Assembly: GCF_019649055.1 (NCBI RefSeq)
Contig: NW_026570277.1
Location: forward strand, 885,341-949,340
DNA: 64,000 nucleotides
Direction of reading: 5' to 3'
Source of the DNA: Paramacrobiotus metropolitanus
Lineage: Eukaryota > Tardigrada > Eutardigrada > Parachela > Macrobiotidae
This document shows positions 1 to 10,929 of the stretch, piece by piece (position 1 is the first letter of the stretch; each line of letters starts with the position of its first letter). The notes under the pieces were generated by a model, which did no database searches, was not told the DNA's origin, and saw only the letters and a program-made list of their open reading frames with translations. Made by a program: the position numbers and the translations under genes.

Positions 1-665
1 AGCGGGGATGTCGACCGGTGAATCTGGTACGACTAGGGCGCAAATCTGCGGTAACGGTGATGGTAAAGGTGATCGGGAGAGAAAGTCAGCTACGTTATTA
101 GCACTTCCTTTTCGGTACAGGATCCTTATGTTGTATGGGCGCAAAGCCAGGATCCAGCGAGCGAGACGACCACTCGGGGTCGGCGTTTTAAACAAAGGAA
201 TTAAGGAGTTATGGTCCGTCACTACTGTGAACGGTTTTGGACCTCCGAGGTAAAAATGGAATTTGTCAGTAACCGACCAAAAGATAGCAAGGAGCTCTTG
301 TTCGGACGTGTGATAATTCTTCTCTGCATCGGTTAACGAACGACTTGCGTAGGCAACGACCTTGAAGCCATCAGCTTCGCGCTGTGTGAGAACGGCGCCT
401 AGTCCATCGAGACTGGCATCCGTTTCCAGGACGTGCTCCTTTTCATTGTCAAAATGGGTGAGGATGGGTTTTGTAATTAAAGAATTTTTTATATCCTCAA
501 AAGCGAGCTGCGATGGAGCAGACCAATGAAACGTTGTATTTTTCCTTGTTAACTCGAGAAGCGGAGCGGCAATGCGTGAAAAATTTTTGATGAATCGCCG
601 ATAATGGCTGGCAGCGCCTAAGAATCCCTTAACGTCCCGGGATACATGCAGGTATCGGACGGGAT
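1..665 (-). pseudogene. RT C-terminal end and RNase H of the Gypsy-like pol, out of frame with the upstream pol ORF
   Basis: After the RT ORF runs into its stop at 629, homology continues in another frame from about 665 down to the window edge. It shows the RT connection (FLGAASHYRRFI), then RNase H features: the ETDASLDGLGAVLTQ block holding the first catalytic Asp (about 405-425), the SEQELLAI block with the Glu, and VTDHNSL with a further Asp. It ends in a VADFLSRSP-like motif, the usual end of Gypsy RNase H. The frame is otherwise open, so a single indel near 650-665 is the only lesion seen. It continues off the left edge. Confidence 0.8.
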
Positions 666-2827
666 AGAATAGCCTGGACGTTTTCAGGATCTGGGGCAAT
701 GCCCTGGGAATTTACCATATGACCTAAGAATTTTAGTTCCTTTTTGCCAAAGAAGCATTTGCTTGGTTTGATTTTAAGTCCGGCTTCTCGAAGCCGTTGC
801 AAAACGATTTGAAGATTTACTAAAAGATTTTGCCACGAGTCGGCATAAATTTCAACATCATCAAGATACAGTATTAAAATCTTTCCTTTGAGATCGCCCA
901 GGACGCGATCCATCATGCGACTGAAAGTCGCAGGGGCCGTCCGCAATCCAAAGGGCATTACTTCAAACTGGAAAACGCCGTCCGGCGTTCGGAAACAAGT
1001 AAGACTCTTGGATGAGTCATCCATCCTGATTTGCCAGTAGCCACTAGCCAAATCAAGGCTAGTAAAGTAACACGAATTTTTCAGACTGTCTAAACAGTCG
1101 TCGATTCTTGGTAATGGGTAGGGATCAAAAATAGTATCCTCATTCAAAAGCTTGTATGAAACACAAAATCTTAAAGACTCATCTCTCTTCCGTGCCAGTA
1201 CCACATTGGCACATCGTTCTGAAATTTCACACGGGCTGATCACGCCCTTTCGCAACATATCTTGGATCTGTCGAGTGATCTCGACCTTTTGCCATTCCGC
1301 GAAACGCCGAAGCGGTTCCACGACTGGATTCGCTTCCGGTCTTAAAACGATCTTATGCGTTAGCACATTACATGTGCCCAGGCCTTGGTCGTCCGTCGGG
1401 AAGACCTCAGTAAAATCCATTAGCATGCGTACCAGTTCTTTTTGCTGGTCCATCGAAATATCACCGTAGTTTAATTTTTCATAATTGATATCTGAAACTT
1501 TTTGTGCAATTGTGGTGGGGCCAAAAAGGTCATCAATGTCATCTGTGATTTCCGAATTATTTTTCATAAAACGCTTCAGGTTTTCAGGCAGTAACTCGTC
1601 CAGTGCGACTGCACTGTCTTGAATCTCTTGGTCCGGAACCTCGAGAGTTCGCGTTCCTGTAACTGCTCTGATGGCATCTCTGATCCCGAAATTCTCTGTA
1701 ACGGGTTCCCGATGCTTAGGGACTGTTTTCCCCTCGACCTCAAGGTTAGTTAGTTCCTGATTCCCTGCGACCTCAGTGGCAGGTTCCTGGGTCTCCGGAC
1801 TCGAAACCTCCGGGACCTCTAACTTGAATTCTTTCTGAATGCCCGTGACCTCGGTGACGGGTTCTTGGGTCTCCGGGATCCGAATCCCCGGGACCTCGAC
1901 CTGACCTTTTGAACTTCTTTTGTTCTCGTTGCGATTTAGCAACCCAAAATTAAAAATCTTTTCACGATCGGCTAATGCCCTTATCATACTATCTTGTCTC
2001 CCTTCCTTCCCACCTTGGGAGGAACCTGCTTCCAACAACTGTAACCCCTCGGGGACTGCGGGATCTGTACCATCAATTCCCCTCACCGTTTCCGGGGACT
2101 GTTCCGCCAGCAGAACAGCGTCGGAAACTAAGTTCTTGGATGCGGCCAAGCCTGGGCTCGCCTTCTTTCTGAGCTCGCCCGGTAACACGGGTTTCTCAGA
2201 CGGGTTCTCCAGTATTATGTCTACGGCAACTCGTTTGCCTGTCTTCGGGCCATCTCGTGGGTCGGATGGACCGTGTAGAAGGTAAATGGGATTATTAAAA
2301 ACCGGTTTCCCATTCCCTTCATCCTGACCATTATCCGGGTTTGCAAGGCCCGGAAAACAGTAATAAAGCAAGGGCAAGACTACAGAATCATTACGCAGTG
2401 TTTTAGAATGAAAATCAATTTGGATCCGTGTTTGATTAAGGTAATCAATTCCGATTAATACCTCAAATGGAGCTTGTGTTATAACAAATAATTCACATGG
2501 CTGTACCTGGCCCAAAACTTCAAGATAGACATCAATCTTTTTATTTAATTTACGTTGAGATGTTATTGTGGAAACGTATGGACCATCAGTATCAATTATT
2601 TCCAGACGATTAAGTTTCGCAAAACTTTCTGTAATCAATGAAATCCCTGAGCCGGTATCGAGAATCGCCCGGCACGATATATTATTCACACGAGCCCGAC
2701 AGATAATTGGACCTACTTCACTAATTTTAAAAGGATTTATGATGAAATGGTCTGTGCGTGCGTCGGTACCACACACAGACCTATTCAGTTTAAAGAAGCG
2801 GGTGCGTCCATCGGGAGCTGTTCCCAT
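629..2827 (-). CDS. pol: Gypsy-like pol: aspartic protease and reverse transcriptase (frameshifted at its end)
   Basis: This 732-residue ORF makes the retrotransposon protease and reverse transcriptase. The protease active site is DTGS at residues 57-60, followed by an LIGIDYL segment typical of the protease C-terminal flap and dimer region. A long Pro/Glu-rich linker (about 190-420) contains four or so loose repeats of a PE(T/I)QEP(V/A)TEV type. RT follows, with the primer-grip region and the YLDD catalytic box at 654-657. The ORF overlaps the gag ORF by 43 nt in another frame, which suggests ribosomal frameshifting between gag and pol. It ends prematurely at a frameshift just before the RT connection and RNase H. 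Confidence 0.88.
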   Translation of the reverse strand: MGTAPDGRTRFFKLNRSVCGTDARTDHFIINPFKISEVGPIICRARVNNISCRAILDTGSGISLITESFAKLNRLEIIDTDGPYVSTITSQRKLNKKIDVYLEVLGQVQPCELFVITQAPFEVLIGIDYLNQTRIQIDFHSKTLRNDSVVLPLLYYCFPGLANPDNGQDEGNGKPVFNNPIYLLHGPSDPRDGPKTGKRVAVDIILENPSEKPVLPGELRKKASPGLAASKNLVSDAVLLAEQSPETVRGIDGTDPAVPEGLQLLEAGSSQGGKEGRQDSMIRALADREKIFNFGLLNRNENKRSSKGQVEVPGIRIPETQEPVTEVTGIQKEFKLEVPEVSSPETQEPATEVAGNQELTNLEVEGKTVPKHREPVTENFGIRDAIRAVTGTRTLEVPDQEIQDSAVALDELLPENLKRFMKNNSEITDDIDDLFGPTTIAQKVSDINYEKLNYGDISMDQQKELVRMLMDFTEVFPTDDQGLGTCNVLTHKIVLRPEANPVVEPLRRFAEWQKVEITRQIQDMLRKGVISPCEISERCANVVLARKRDESLRFCVSYKLLNEDTIFDPYPLPRIDDCLDSLKNSCYFTSLDLASGYWQIRMDDSSKSLTCFRTPDGVFQFEVMPFGLRTAPATFSRMMDRVLGDLKGKILILYLDDVEIYADSWQNLLVNLQIVLQRLREAGLKIKPSKCFFGKKELKFLGHMVNSQGIAPDPENVQAILSRPIPACIPGR

Positions 2828-4119
2828 GGATCTGCCGGTAGGTTACTGTGATAGAAAACTCGTGTCGGATTTGCAGCTGTACCGGCTGCAGGAAAAACTG
2901 GAGGGACGGGCGGTCGATTGGGTTGCGGACCACTTGTAAGCATGGGGACGGGCTGTGCTGGACCCATCGCGGGATAATTATTCCCTGGAGGCGGCGGTCC
3001 GTAAGAACCGCGAGCTACGGCGTTAGCGTAAGTGCCTCGCCCTCGACCGCGACTGGTCGATCCCCTATAATTTCGACTTTGTGGATTCTGCCAGCAAACA
3101 CCCTTGAGGTGGCCAGCCTTTCCACAATAATGACATTTACGAGACTCGCGTTGTCGAGTATCACGACGTTGACCACCTGCTTCGAGTTGGCTGAGCCTGG
3201 CGCGAATGGCTTCCATCTCAGCTGGATCCGGTACCGCAACGTCGACACGTACGGCTTTAGCTTGGGTATCGGCTGGGGGCGGAAAGTTTCCATAGGACTG
3301 CGTTGTCCGTTTAACTGTTTCAGTTTCAACCCGGGGTGGTCGTCGTGAAGGACCGGCACCGGCTTCAGGAAAAGCGATACGTTGACGGTATTTGTAAGCG
3401 CGAGAAATGTTTTTCAACCTTTCGAGGAAGTCTGTTGTGTCTTCGATCTCATCGTAGACCGACACGATCTCGGCTTTTAAGCCATCAGGTAAGCCTTGGA
3501 ATAAATGTAAGATTAAGTCATCCGGTGAGGCGTTTGGATTACGCGTTGTCACGATGCGCGTGATCCGTGTCACATATGCCAAAGGGTCGTCAGTTGAAAG
3601 CATTTTCAAGCTGGTTCCCTCCAGATCAAAATCTAAGGGATTTTTCCCGAAGGTATCTTTGAGAGCCTTCTTCAAGTCGTCCCAGCTGTTGTCATCGGGA
3701 CGATTGACGAACCAGTGAAGGGCGTCGCCCCTGAGACAGGCTCTCAGGCAGCTAAGTAACTGTCCTGACTTCCAGCCATAAAGAGTCCCTTGAGACTCGT
3801 ATTCGAGAATGAAATTATCTACGTCTTCAAGAAAAGTACCAGTAAACTTGGGCAGATCCCTGATATTGGGAGCACGGAGCTGAAAACCTTTTCCTGCAAC
3901 CGGGTTAGCGTCATCCTCGTCGCCTGGTGCCATGATATAGTCGGGCTTAGTAATGGCCCGTCGAGGCTTACGATTCTGCTTACGTACAAGAGAAAGCCGA
4001 CCTTTCACTTCTGTCCAGCTCAGGTTCTGGGTCACTGCGGAGCGAAGGAGGTACCCCGTGGGAGACGACGATAGTGACTCAATGGTCTGACTAAAGGGCA
4101 AGACCGGATGAAAACTCAC
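2785..4119 (-). CDS. gag: Gypsy-like Gag with a CCHC zinc knuckle
   Basis: The nucleocapsid-type knuckle CHYCGKAGHLKGVC (CX2CX4HX4C) lies at about 3097-3138, followed by an Arg/Gly and then a Pro-rich tail. The region around residues 100-230 (NFILEYESQGTLYGW, LIHLFQGLPDGLK-like) has the helical look of a Ty3/Gypsy capsid domain. The listed start is a GTG at 4119. The frame is open upstream to about 4309 but has no ATG there; the first in-frame Met is at MAPGDEDD, about residue 63, so the true start is uncertain. Gag would assemble the particle that packages the element RNA. Confidence 0.8.
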   Translation of the reverse strand: MSFHPVLPFSQTIESLSSSPTGYLLRSAVTQNLSWTEVKGRLSLVRKQNRKPRRAITKPDYIMAPGDEDDANPVAGKGFQLRAPNIRDLPKFTGTFLEDVDNFILEYESQGTLYGWKSGQLLSCLRACLRGDALHWFVNRPDDNSWDDLKKALKDTFGKNPLDFDLEGTSLKMLSTDDPLAYVTRITRIVTTRNPNASPDDLILHLFQGLPDGLKAEIVSVYDEIEDTTDFLERLKNISRAYKYRQRIAFPEAGAGPSRRPPRVETETVKRTTQSYGNFPPPADTQAKAVRVDVAVPDPAEMEAIRARLSQLEAGGQRRDTRQRESRKCHYCGKAGHLKGVCWQNPQSRNYRGSTSRGRGRGTYANAVARGSYGPPPPGNNYPAMGPAQPVPMLTSGPQPNRPPVPPVFPAAGTAANPTRVFYHSNLPADPWEQLPMDAPASLN

Positions 4120-4309
4120 TTCATGCGGTTCGTAGAAAGCCGTGTTATGTAAGTCTGGCTGATCAATGTTGGGCGGGTCGGAGTCCGATAATGACTCAAC
4201 GACGTTCCCAGGAAGGTTCGGTTCAGGCTTCTTACTACGGTGCTCTCGCCAGAATTTATCGACCGTGGAATCGGAGCTATACTCCGGATCCAGGTTGAAT
4301 GAATCTGAT

Positions 4310-4820
4310 TACTGAAAAGTTATCACGCGGCAAGGACGAATTATTATGAGAAAAGTAGCAAAACAGGAAGTGGGATTGGTGCCATGATTGTCCAACAGGA
4401 ACTTATCGGACAGATCACCGAAAGAAGAATTAACAAAAACAGGGCACAGCTGACTTATCAGCTTTTGTCATCCGGTTTCGCACAACAACAGCCAACAATC
4501 TTGGTAAGAATTTTTACCAAGTAAACATGCCGGGATGATTCATCCCGTGGTAGCGATTCACGAATTTTTACATAGAATGGATCGCGTTTGGGGAAAAGAA
4601 AGGTCATTTGGTAACACACATGTTGTATATTATATGCAGTATAATATTTATACTGCCTAAAAGGAGGCGTACAAAAATAAAATGTAGCTCTATCGAGCAT
4701 AACCGTGAAATATGAATATATACTTTGTTTTTAGAAATATGACAGAAACAATCAAAGGAAATAAAAAGATACACAAATTGTCAAAACATGAAACTACATA
4801 AAAAGAGAAAAGAGGAAATA
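4310..4820. other. Stretch with little recognisable content
   Basis: AT-rich. An 80-codon minus-strand ORF at 4458-4700 ends in a segment (HVYLVKILTKIVGCCC) that loosely resembles the Cys-pair tail of the small ORFs at 4821-5464, so it could be a decayed fourth copy. I do not see an LTR here. Confidence 0.3.
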
Positions 4821-5123
4821 TCACAATCGGTGCGAATTGTGTCGGTGCGCATTTACCAATAACATGTTACAGCAAGGACACACTGTTTCTGTTATATATT
4901 GGAAAACATAAAGGTCACCCAGGTTTTGTCGAGGTGCTACTAAATGTGCTCTCCTGGTTTCAAGAATGATGCAATGAACAAAAAGAACCATTGAATTAGT
5001 TCGGAAAATTTCAGCACAAAAATCTCCAAATTCCTCAACATCATCACTTTCTTTCGTCTCAAAAGCACTGTGACTTATTCGGCCCGCATCATCACGTGAA
5101 ACAATTTTATATGAAAAGAACAT
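4821..5123 (-). CDS. Small unassigned protein, member of a tandem trio (copy S3)
   Basis: This 100-residue ORF is not a family I know. It starts MFFSYKIVSR, has a central FCAEIFRTNSMVLFV block and ends with YITETVCPCC plus a His-rich tail. The same order, M-hydrophobic start, FCxxxF block and CPCC pair, recurs in the next ORF upstream (5193-5464), and the first two parts recur in 5580-5888. The three lie in tandem on the same strand with 70-120 nt gaps, downstream of the polymerase gene. No signal peptide or membrane segment is evident. The conserved order argues for real coding sequence, but the function is unknown. Confidence 0.5.
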   Translation of the reverse strand: MFFSYKIVSRDDAGRISHSAFETKESDDVEEFGDFCAEIFRTNSMVLFVHCIILETRRAHLVAPRQNLGDLYVFQYITETVCPCCNMLLVNAHRHNSHRL

Positions 5124-5192
5124 TTCATATCATAACATTGCAAAGAATAAAATAAAACCATAAAATAGAACTATTCGAATGCAAAAGGAAAT

Positions 5193-5464
5193 TCATACAT
5201 AAGAATGTTTACAACACGGGCACGTTGCTTCCGCAATATATTTTTGGATATACACATCCGTACTATCTTCACGCACATTAATACCGCTTCCAATAGGATC
5301 GAATGTCAAAAGTCAATCAGTAATGCTTCGGGATTATTTTTGAAAAAGGTATCACAAAAGGAGTCAAAAGCTTTTTCGTCAGCGTGGTTTGTATCCCGGA
5401 AGAAGCGCCAGTAGATCACGCCATCCGATTTACGGCGACAAAGAACTTTAAAGTCGAATAACAT
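5193..5464 (-). pseudogene. Small unassigned protein, trio copy S2, frameshifted
   Basis: The ATG at 5464 opens MLFDFKVLCRRK and then an FCDTFFKNNPEALLI block that aligns with the neighbours, but a TGA at 5306-5308 stops it after 52 codons. Homology resumes in another frame (YIQKYIAEATCPCC, matching the YITETVCPCC of copy S3) and runs to a TGA at 5193-5195. A net one-base change near 5300-5310 explains the break. Too short and interrupted to be found as one ORF. Confidence 0.5.
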
Positions 5465-5579
5465 TTCAAAGAGGCATGGGAGAAAGCACAGGGATGCAAA
5501 ACAATTATATTCATGAAACGAGAATGCACGAAATAAAGGCGATGAGAAAATATTATAAGAAAGAAATTAGTGATTTATT

Positions 5580-5888
5580 TTATTCGGGAATTTGCAACAC
5601 GTTGCGTGCACCACCGAGTGATACCAAACGATCAACAATATTCTGTACAAGTGAATCCGTAATTGGCATTTTAAACAAAATCCCTGTATCTTCAGTATCC
5701 AGATTTTTCCACTCGACATATAATACAGTCGAATACTGAGTAAAGAAAGTATTACAGAAGGCAGCTAATTCATTGTTATTTTGGAAAGAATAGGTCTGTG
5801 ACAACTTATGTATATACACCTGATTATTAATTCGTTGAACAAGTGATAATTCGTATACCATATTTAATTTTTTTTCAAAAACGGCCAA
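5580..5888 (-). CDS. Small unassigned protein, trio copy S1
   Basis: This 102-residue ORF has an internal Met (MVYELSLVQR, residue 10) that aligns with the starts of S2 and S3, then FCNTFFTQYSTVLYV, the most conserved block of the trio. Its C-terminus (ITDSLVQNIVDRL and after) differs and lacks the CPCC pair. It lies about 740 nt downstream of the last recognisable polymerase exon on the same strand, so it may belong to the same mobile element, but no link can be shown. Function unknown. Confidence 0.5.
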   Translation of the reverse strand: MAVFEKKLNMVYELSLVQRINNQVYIHKLSQTYSFQNNNELAAFCNTFFTQYSTVLYVEWKNLDTEDTGILFKMPITDSLVQNIVDRLVSLGGARNVLQIPE

Positions 5889-6629
5889 TGAAATATTTAC
5901 GAAGGAAATTAATTGGGTGCAAACATTTCAACAATAGTAAAAGGCACACAGCCGTATGACGGCATATAAGACACTTTAAAGTGATGCACTTATATAATGC
6001 ACGTGCACTGTCAAACGGCTGACAACCGTCGCACGTTACGTTATTGATTATTAAATATCACGACTCACGTTTCCGGTATGTTGCCGGTCCATGCTGCGGC
6101 AATGCGCAAAGAAAATGCCGGATGGCCAGGTAATGGCACGGCGATGCCGGAAATAACGGTCGCTGATTAACACAGCATACGGCAGGAGAATAGGCGAGGT
6201 AACAAAAGGAGTGACGGCTGTAGTCACCAACAGGTAGTTTCTCAGTCAATGAGGACCATTTGTTACGTAAATAATTGGCAGAGCGAAATAAACGAAAGGT
6301 CACGGCGGTAGAATACCGGCCGGTTTTATAGCCTAATATGCTGTATTTAGTAAAACACGCATAAGCGGCAACGAACGATACGGCAAATGCGAGTCAGAAA
6401 TTGTTGTTCAAGGAAATTAGACTGCACGGCTGTAACTGTGTCAGAAAAAATGGAAAAGCCGCGGTATAAAACGGCAACAAGTGGAACGGTCTATCAGATA
6501 ATAACATTCATGGGCATATCGCCCTTATGATCAGTAGAAGGCTAGCGCAGGCGAATATCGCTCAAAGAATCTTTACGTGACAGTGGGATCACGCATTATC
6601 ACTTATTAAGAAGGTAGCAATAGTCTTAC
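5889..6629. other. No gene recognised
   Basis: The minus strand here should hold the C-terminal end of the polymerase (after catalytic motif C). I looked for it and found no exon that continues the protein. Some short direct and inverted repeats around CGGCA/TGCCG occur at 6060-6200. Confidence 0.4.
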
Positions 6630-9600
6630 CAGTGTCGAAGTACAATAATGTGTCCTGCACTTGTTCCATGTAATTATACAAGTGAAGGCGTGCCCAGCAT
6701 GTCGTAAAACTGTAAACAAAAAAATTCACCAATGAATCACCGGTGTGCCCCAAAGGCAGTCGAAACTTACGCAGCTAAGACTACGTTGGCGTGTGGATTC
6801 TGCTCGACGAACAGGCTTTCCCTGGTGTAGGAGAGCTGGAGCACATCGTCACTAAACAGGTCCCACGAGTGAATGTGATACTCCCCAGAAAGAAGCATCC
6901 GGTAAAATTCCTCCGGCGAAGAAATGTACTTGGTGTTTGGTTTGTTGTCCTGCATGCCCAAACGGCCCCAGAAGCTGCAAACAAAGGCGGACATTGTGCG
7001 CTTTTTGAAACCAGAATTTCAAAAAAATACCTATTCAAACAGAGCTTTGCCAGTGCTCTGATTCCCGGGTTGGACTCTATTTTGTCGCGCCCCAGCTCAA
7101 TTCCTTCGTGTTCGTGGAAATCCCGCAGATACTGTTCTTTTTCCAGGTCGGTAGCGACATCCGCTGGCCATCCACTCGCTTCGGTTTTGATCTTGAGAAA
7201 ACGATCAATGTAGTCCGCAAACAATCGCTCTTCGGACTGTTCAAAATGCCAAACTTCAAATATCTTTTTCACAACATAACCGCGGTCAATCGCAGCGTGT
7301 AACTCCGGCGAACCTAAAAAAAGTTCCCGTTGGGGTTTATGTGGGGGTTTTACAAATGCGTAATTCATTCAATACTTACACCAAGTTCCTACGAGCACCC
7401 GTTCATCGTTCGTGTGTGTACATGGTGCGTTCTGCTTGTCCTGTGCACAACTGCGGCACAAAGGAAAGACCAGCTTTCCGTTGGATCGGTATGGCAAAAC
7501 GGGAAGATTCAGATCTGCTGGTGGCAGTACTTCACACTGAATTATCCCGAAGTAGTTGGTGATTGCGTCGAAGTCCTTGATGATGATGGTCGGATGTCCG
7601 ATGGGGTAGCGCTTGTTCTTATTAACGTAAAGGTACTCGCTGCAAACATCAAAGTAGCGAATCTTTTCGTTGTCCTTCACGCGATGGAAAAGCTTGGTGG
7701 CATTAGTGCGACCACCATAAAACGCATCCCGGGGATTAATGGGCTGTCGTACAGTGATTTCTTCAACGAAGGCTGCGAAAAACGGCTCTTGTTTCACAAG
7801 ACTGTCGAACTCGTGCTCCCAAATCACGCAAAGTTCATGGCCCATGCTTCGAATACGAGCATCCCGTTGGACGGTTTCTTCGTAAATCTTGCTCATGGGC
7901 AGGTTTCGGAAAGGATGAATAGTGTCCGGTGCAGTGCATTCAGGGCATCCATGGTACCAGCAACCGTGAAATTCAAAAACTTTGCCGGTAGAGGCGGAGT
8001 ATCCATCCACAAAATACTGTCCAACTTTGAACTCTGCTCCTGAGGCTCTGGTCTGGATGGGACGATTCTCTTCTAACTCCATCCACTGCAGCCATTTCAG
8101 TGCCTTGACGGACTGGTTTCTGTTGGTGTGGTATCCTTGTGGTGGAATCAAACCGATCTGGTTGGCCTTGAGGATATTCGTCCGCCAATACAAACCACAT
8201 AATCCAGCAATGGTTATGGACGACTAGAATGGACAAATTCCGCTGCTGATGCCCAAAAACAGACTGCGGAACTGGAGGCAACACTTACGAAGGACAGTTA
8301 CATCGTTGCTGCAGTAGCTGACAAACTCTTTGCGAAATGTCGAAGGTGTTGTCTTTGGCTGCTACTTCCTCTTCGTACCACTTCTTAAAAGAGTCTCTGT
8401 CCTTCTTGTTCATAAACCGGTACCCGTACTCCTCCATGGAAGGGAACTCCGTCACTTGGTCCCAGTTTTCAGGGCGATTAAAACGATGTGGGAAAAGGCC
8501 TTTAGCGGTATCTGCAATACCGAACGTGGCGGGCCATTTGACAGGCTTTGCGGGTTGAAATTGATGCTGTCTCGAAAGCGAATGTTCAGCTGCGGTACAT
8601 CTAGTTGCATTATCTTTCCACCATTCATAATCACTCGGGCAACAATACCGTTGGTCAGAAGCCAGTTCATGATGAAATATCCGTCGAATGCCTTCAAATT
8701 AACAGCACCTTGTATTAAGAAAACAACCAGCCATCGAAGAACTTACTTTAAAATTATGGGCAATAATGTAATGGCCACGGTGGTCGTCGCTGAAGAGAAA
8801 TCGGCACAGCTGATCAGTGATGTCGCAAAATCGGTCCATTCTCTCCAGGAAATATCCACTCTTCGCCTTCGTCATTTTGCACCACCTACAGCGGCAACAA
8901 AAACAACAGACTGTCGGTGGGGGTTTTGGTGGGGGTAGCAAAATTACATCTGTTATCTCACTGTCTAGTTTCTGTGAACATATTAATCAAAAAATACCAG
9001 TGTTTCAAAGTATAAACGAATGCTCAACCAGTTACAGTATTAATACATTTTATTAAAAATTGAAAATTCTTACTATCGGGCGTTGCACTTACTGCAAGAT
9101 TTGGGTACAGCCGCCCGTCGTCAGCAACGTAAGTCTCGAAGTCGAAAAATAAGAACTGAGCATCGGAGTACTGCATCTTCTGGAACGGGCCCAATTTTTG
9201 TGGCTTCATATAACAGCGATGGTCCCCTACGACGTGTTCTCGACAGGTCTTGCAGAACCTTTCTCCACACCGGTGACTCGTTCTTGGTTTTCGTCTCATC
9301 AGAGAATAAACAGATCCGCACTGGTCGCACATTTTCACGGTACTGCAGATGCTTCGCCGATTGCGAAATAACATCTCTGTGCTGGGGCCCAACTTATGGT
9401 GGTCAAAACAAGACTGTCCATAAAACTTCCGCTTACAATCAGGGCAGGAGAGCATATTGGAAGTGTCCATTGGACAACTCGGACGCAAACACTGATTGCA
9501 CTGCCCCGTGCAACGATGGCTTCTTCGGTCGTTGTAGCCTTTGTTGCATTCAAAACACCAATAGGCACGATTGAAGAATGCCGTCACTGAGGTCAATACG

Positions 9601-10550
9601 TCAAAGTGCCGATTATGGAACAACAGACAAATATGTTTTTTCTCGTGTTTTCCACTGTAGACGATACTATTAGCTTGCATGGTGCTGACAACCACAATTT
9701 GATATCCAGGGAGTACCTTTTCGAAGGCCGCAACGTCGGCGAGCGTGTATTCTCGGATGGGTAAGCCAGCATCTTCAATGAGTTCCTTGGACAGTGCGAG
9801 AATTTCCCTCTTTCCTTTGGCAATGTGTTTGGCATAATCCTCCCGACCATCCGCAAAGGCTTTACCGATTAAAAACGCGCGGGCCATACAAATCTCGTCG
9901 TCGTTGTTGACCATAATGACCGACCTCATCTTCTTCAGCTTCTGATACAATAACATTGGGACATCCCGGACACATCGACCAGAGGGAATCTCAGTATGTT
10001 CCACAGAGACCGCAAACGAATCACCAATGACCAACTCTTGGTGGGAGTTGAGCACCTTTGATATTTCTGACATCCAACGCTGCACGGTTAACTGCGAACG
10101 CAAGGTCGGAGGCGTCCAGATAGGAAAGGACAAATGCGCTGACTCCACCGACACACGAACATACTGGTGATCAGCTATTCCCTCCAGAACAGTAGCGAGA
10201 ATATAATCCAGCACGGCCACTATTACAGCAGGCGCTTCAATAAAACTGATAGCGTCCAAATCATGCACACTAACCATAAACCATTTGAAACGCATGTTGT
10301 GAGTCTTAGAAAAACGGTGCCCTTTGGCCTCGACAGCAACATGTTCGGCCACACGAAAATCCTCAGGGATACTACCACCACCTCCTGCCTGAACGTCATC
10401 AAAAACCCAGTCATTCATGCCTGCCAACTCGGCAGCATCGACCATGTCTTCATGCGACAAAACCATTGCCTCATCTTCCAAGACCCAGTCGTCTAAGGCC
10501 GCTAAAGCCGCCGCATCAACAAGGTCATCCTCCGATAAGTCGTAATCCAT
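6630..10550 (-). pseudogene. Family-B DNA polymerase of the viral/organellar (Polinton-like) type, multi-exon, broken and C-terminally truncated
   Basis: Exons that splice in frame are 10550-9093, 8885-8746, 8691-7380, 7313-7031, 6974-6771 and 6709-6630; each intron is GT-AG, 54-207 nt. Order: acidic N-terminus, DNA_pol_B_2-type N domain, Cys/His-rich zinc region (about residues 325-450), exonuclease motif I (FDFET), the FHGCWYHGC block, GGRTNA, a motif-A region (YFDVCSEY), the SFWG motif, and a last exon ending YFDT at motif C. The family makes protein-primed polymerases of Polinton/Maverick elements and related viruses. Lesions: frameshifts near 8840, 8530 and 8312, a TAG near 8227, and no exon after motif C. 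No integrase or terminal repeats were found near it. It is a relic, or its indels are errors. Confidence 0.82.
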
Positions 10551-10929
10551 ACTTTTTTTAAGAGTAAAAAATCCGACAGAACGAAATTATAAATAATGAA
10601 CTTGCACAAAGGCAGACTTTTGAGAGTCGAAAAATTACAAGAGCGAAATTTCAACTGTCAGAATCTAACTTTGAGTGATTTTTGGACCAGCAGATTTTAT
10701 ACATCGAGAAGCATCGATTTGCATACCACCCTCCTATGCAATTAGCAGATTTTATTTCACACTGGACACGTACGCGTTCAGTAGTACGATTCATAACAAG
10801 GAAGTGAAAACAAGGAAGTAAACAAGCGCAAAAAGCAGAATAAAAGCTAGTGTCCGCGAAGATTCCCGTGGGGGTTCCGGTGGGGGTAGTGAAAACAACA
10901 GAAATAACAAAACAATACTAAAATCCATA

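Larger units (their letters stand above)
1..4309 (-). mobile_element. Ty3/Gypsy-like LTR retrotransposon, partial (gag, protease, RT, RNase H)
   Basis: The minus strand reads gag, then aspartic protease, reverse transcriptase and RNase H, the order of the Ty3/Gypsy group. The integrase expected after RNase H would lie before position 1. The gag frame is open up to about 4309, where an in-frame TAA ends it. I could not recognise an LTR, primer-binding site or polypurine tract, so the right boundary is uncertain. One frameshift near 650-665 separates RT from RNase H, so this copy is either inactive or carries a sequencing error. Confidence 0.85.

Noticed and set aside
1152-2285. Plus-strand ORFs across the left retrotransposon
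   Set aside because: They are antisense frames over a clear protease/RT coding region on the minus strand.
4310-4820. 5' LTR of the left retrotransposon
   Set aside because: I searched for a tRNA-complementary primer site and matching ends; without a second LTR in the window nothing could be supported.
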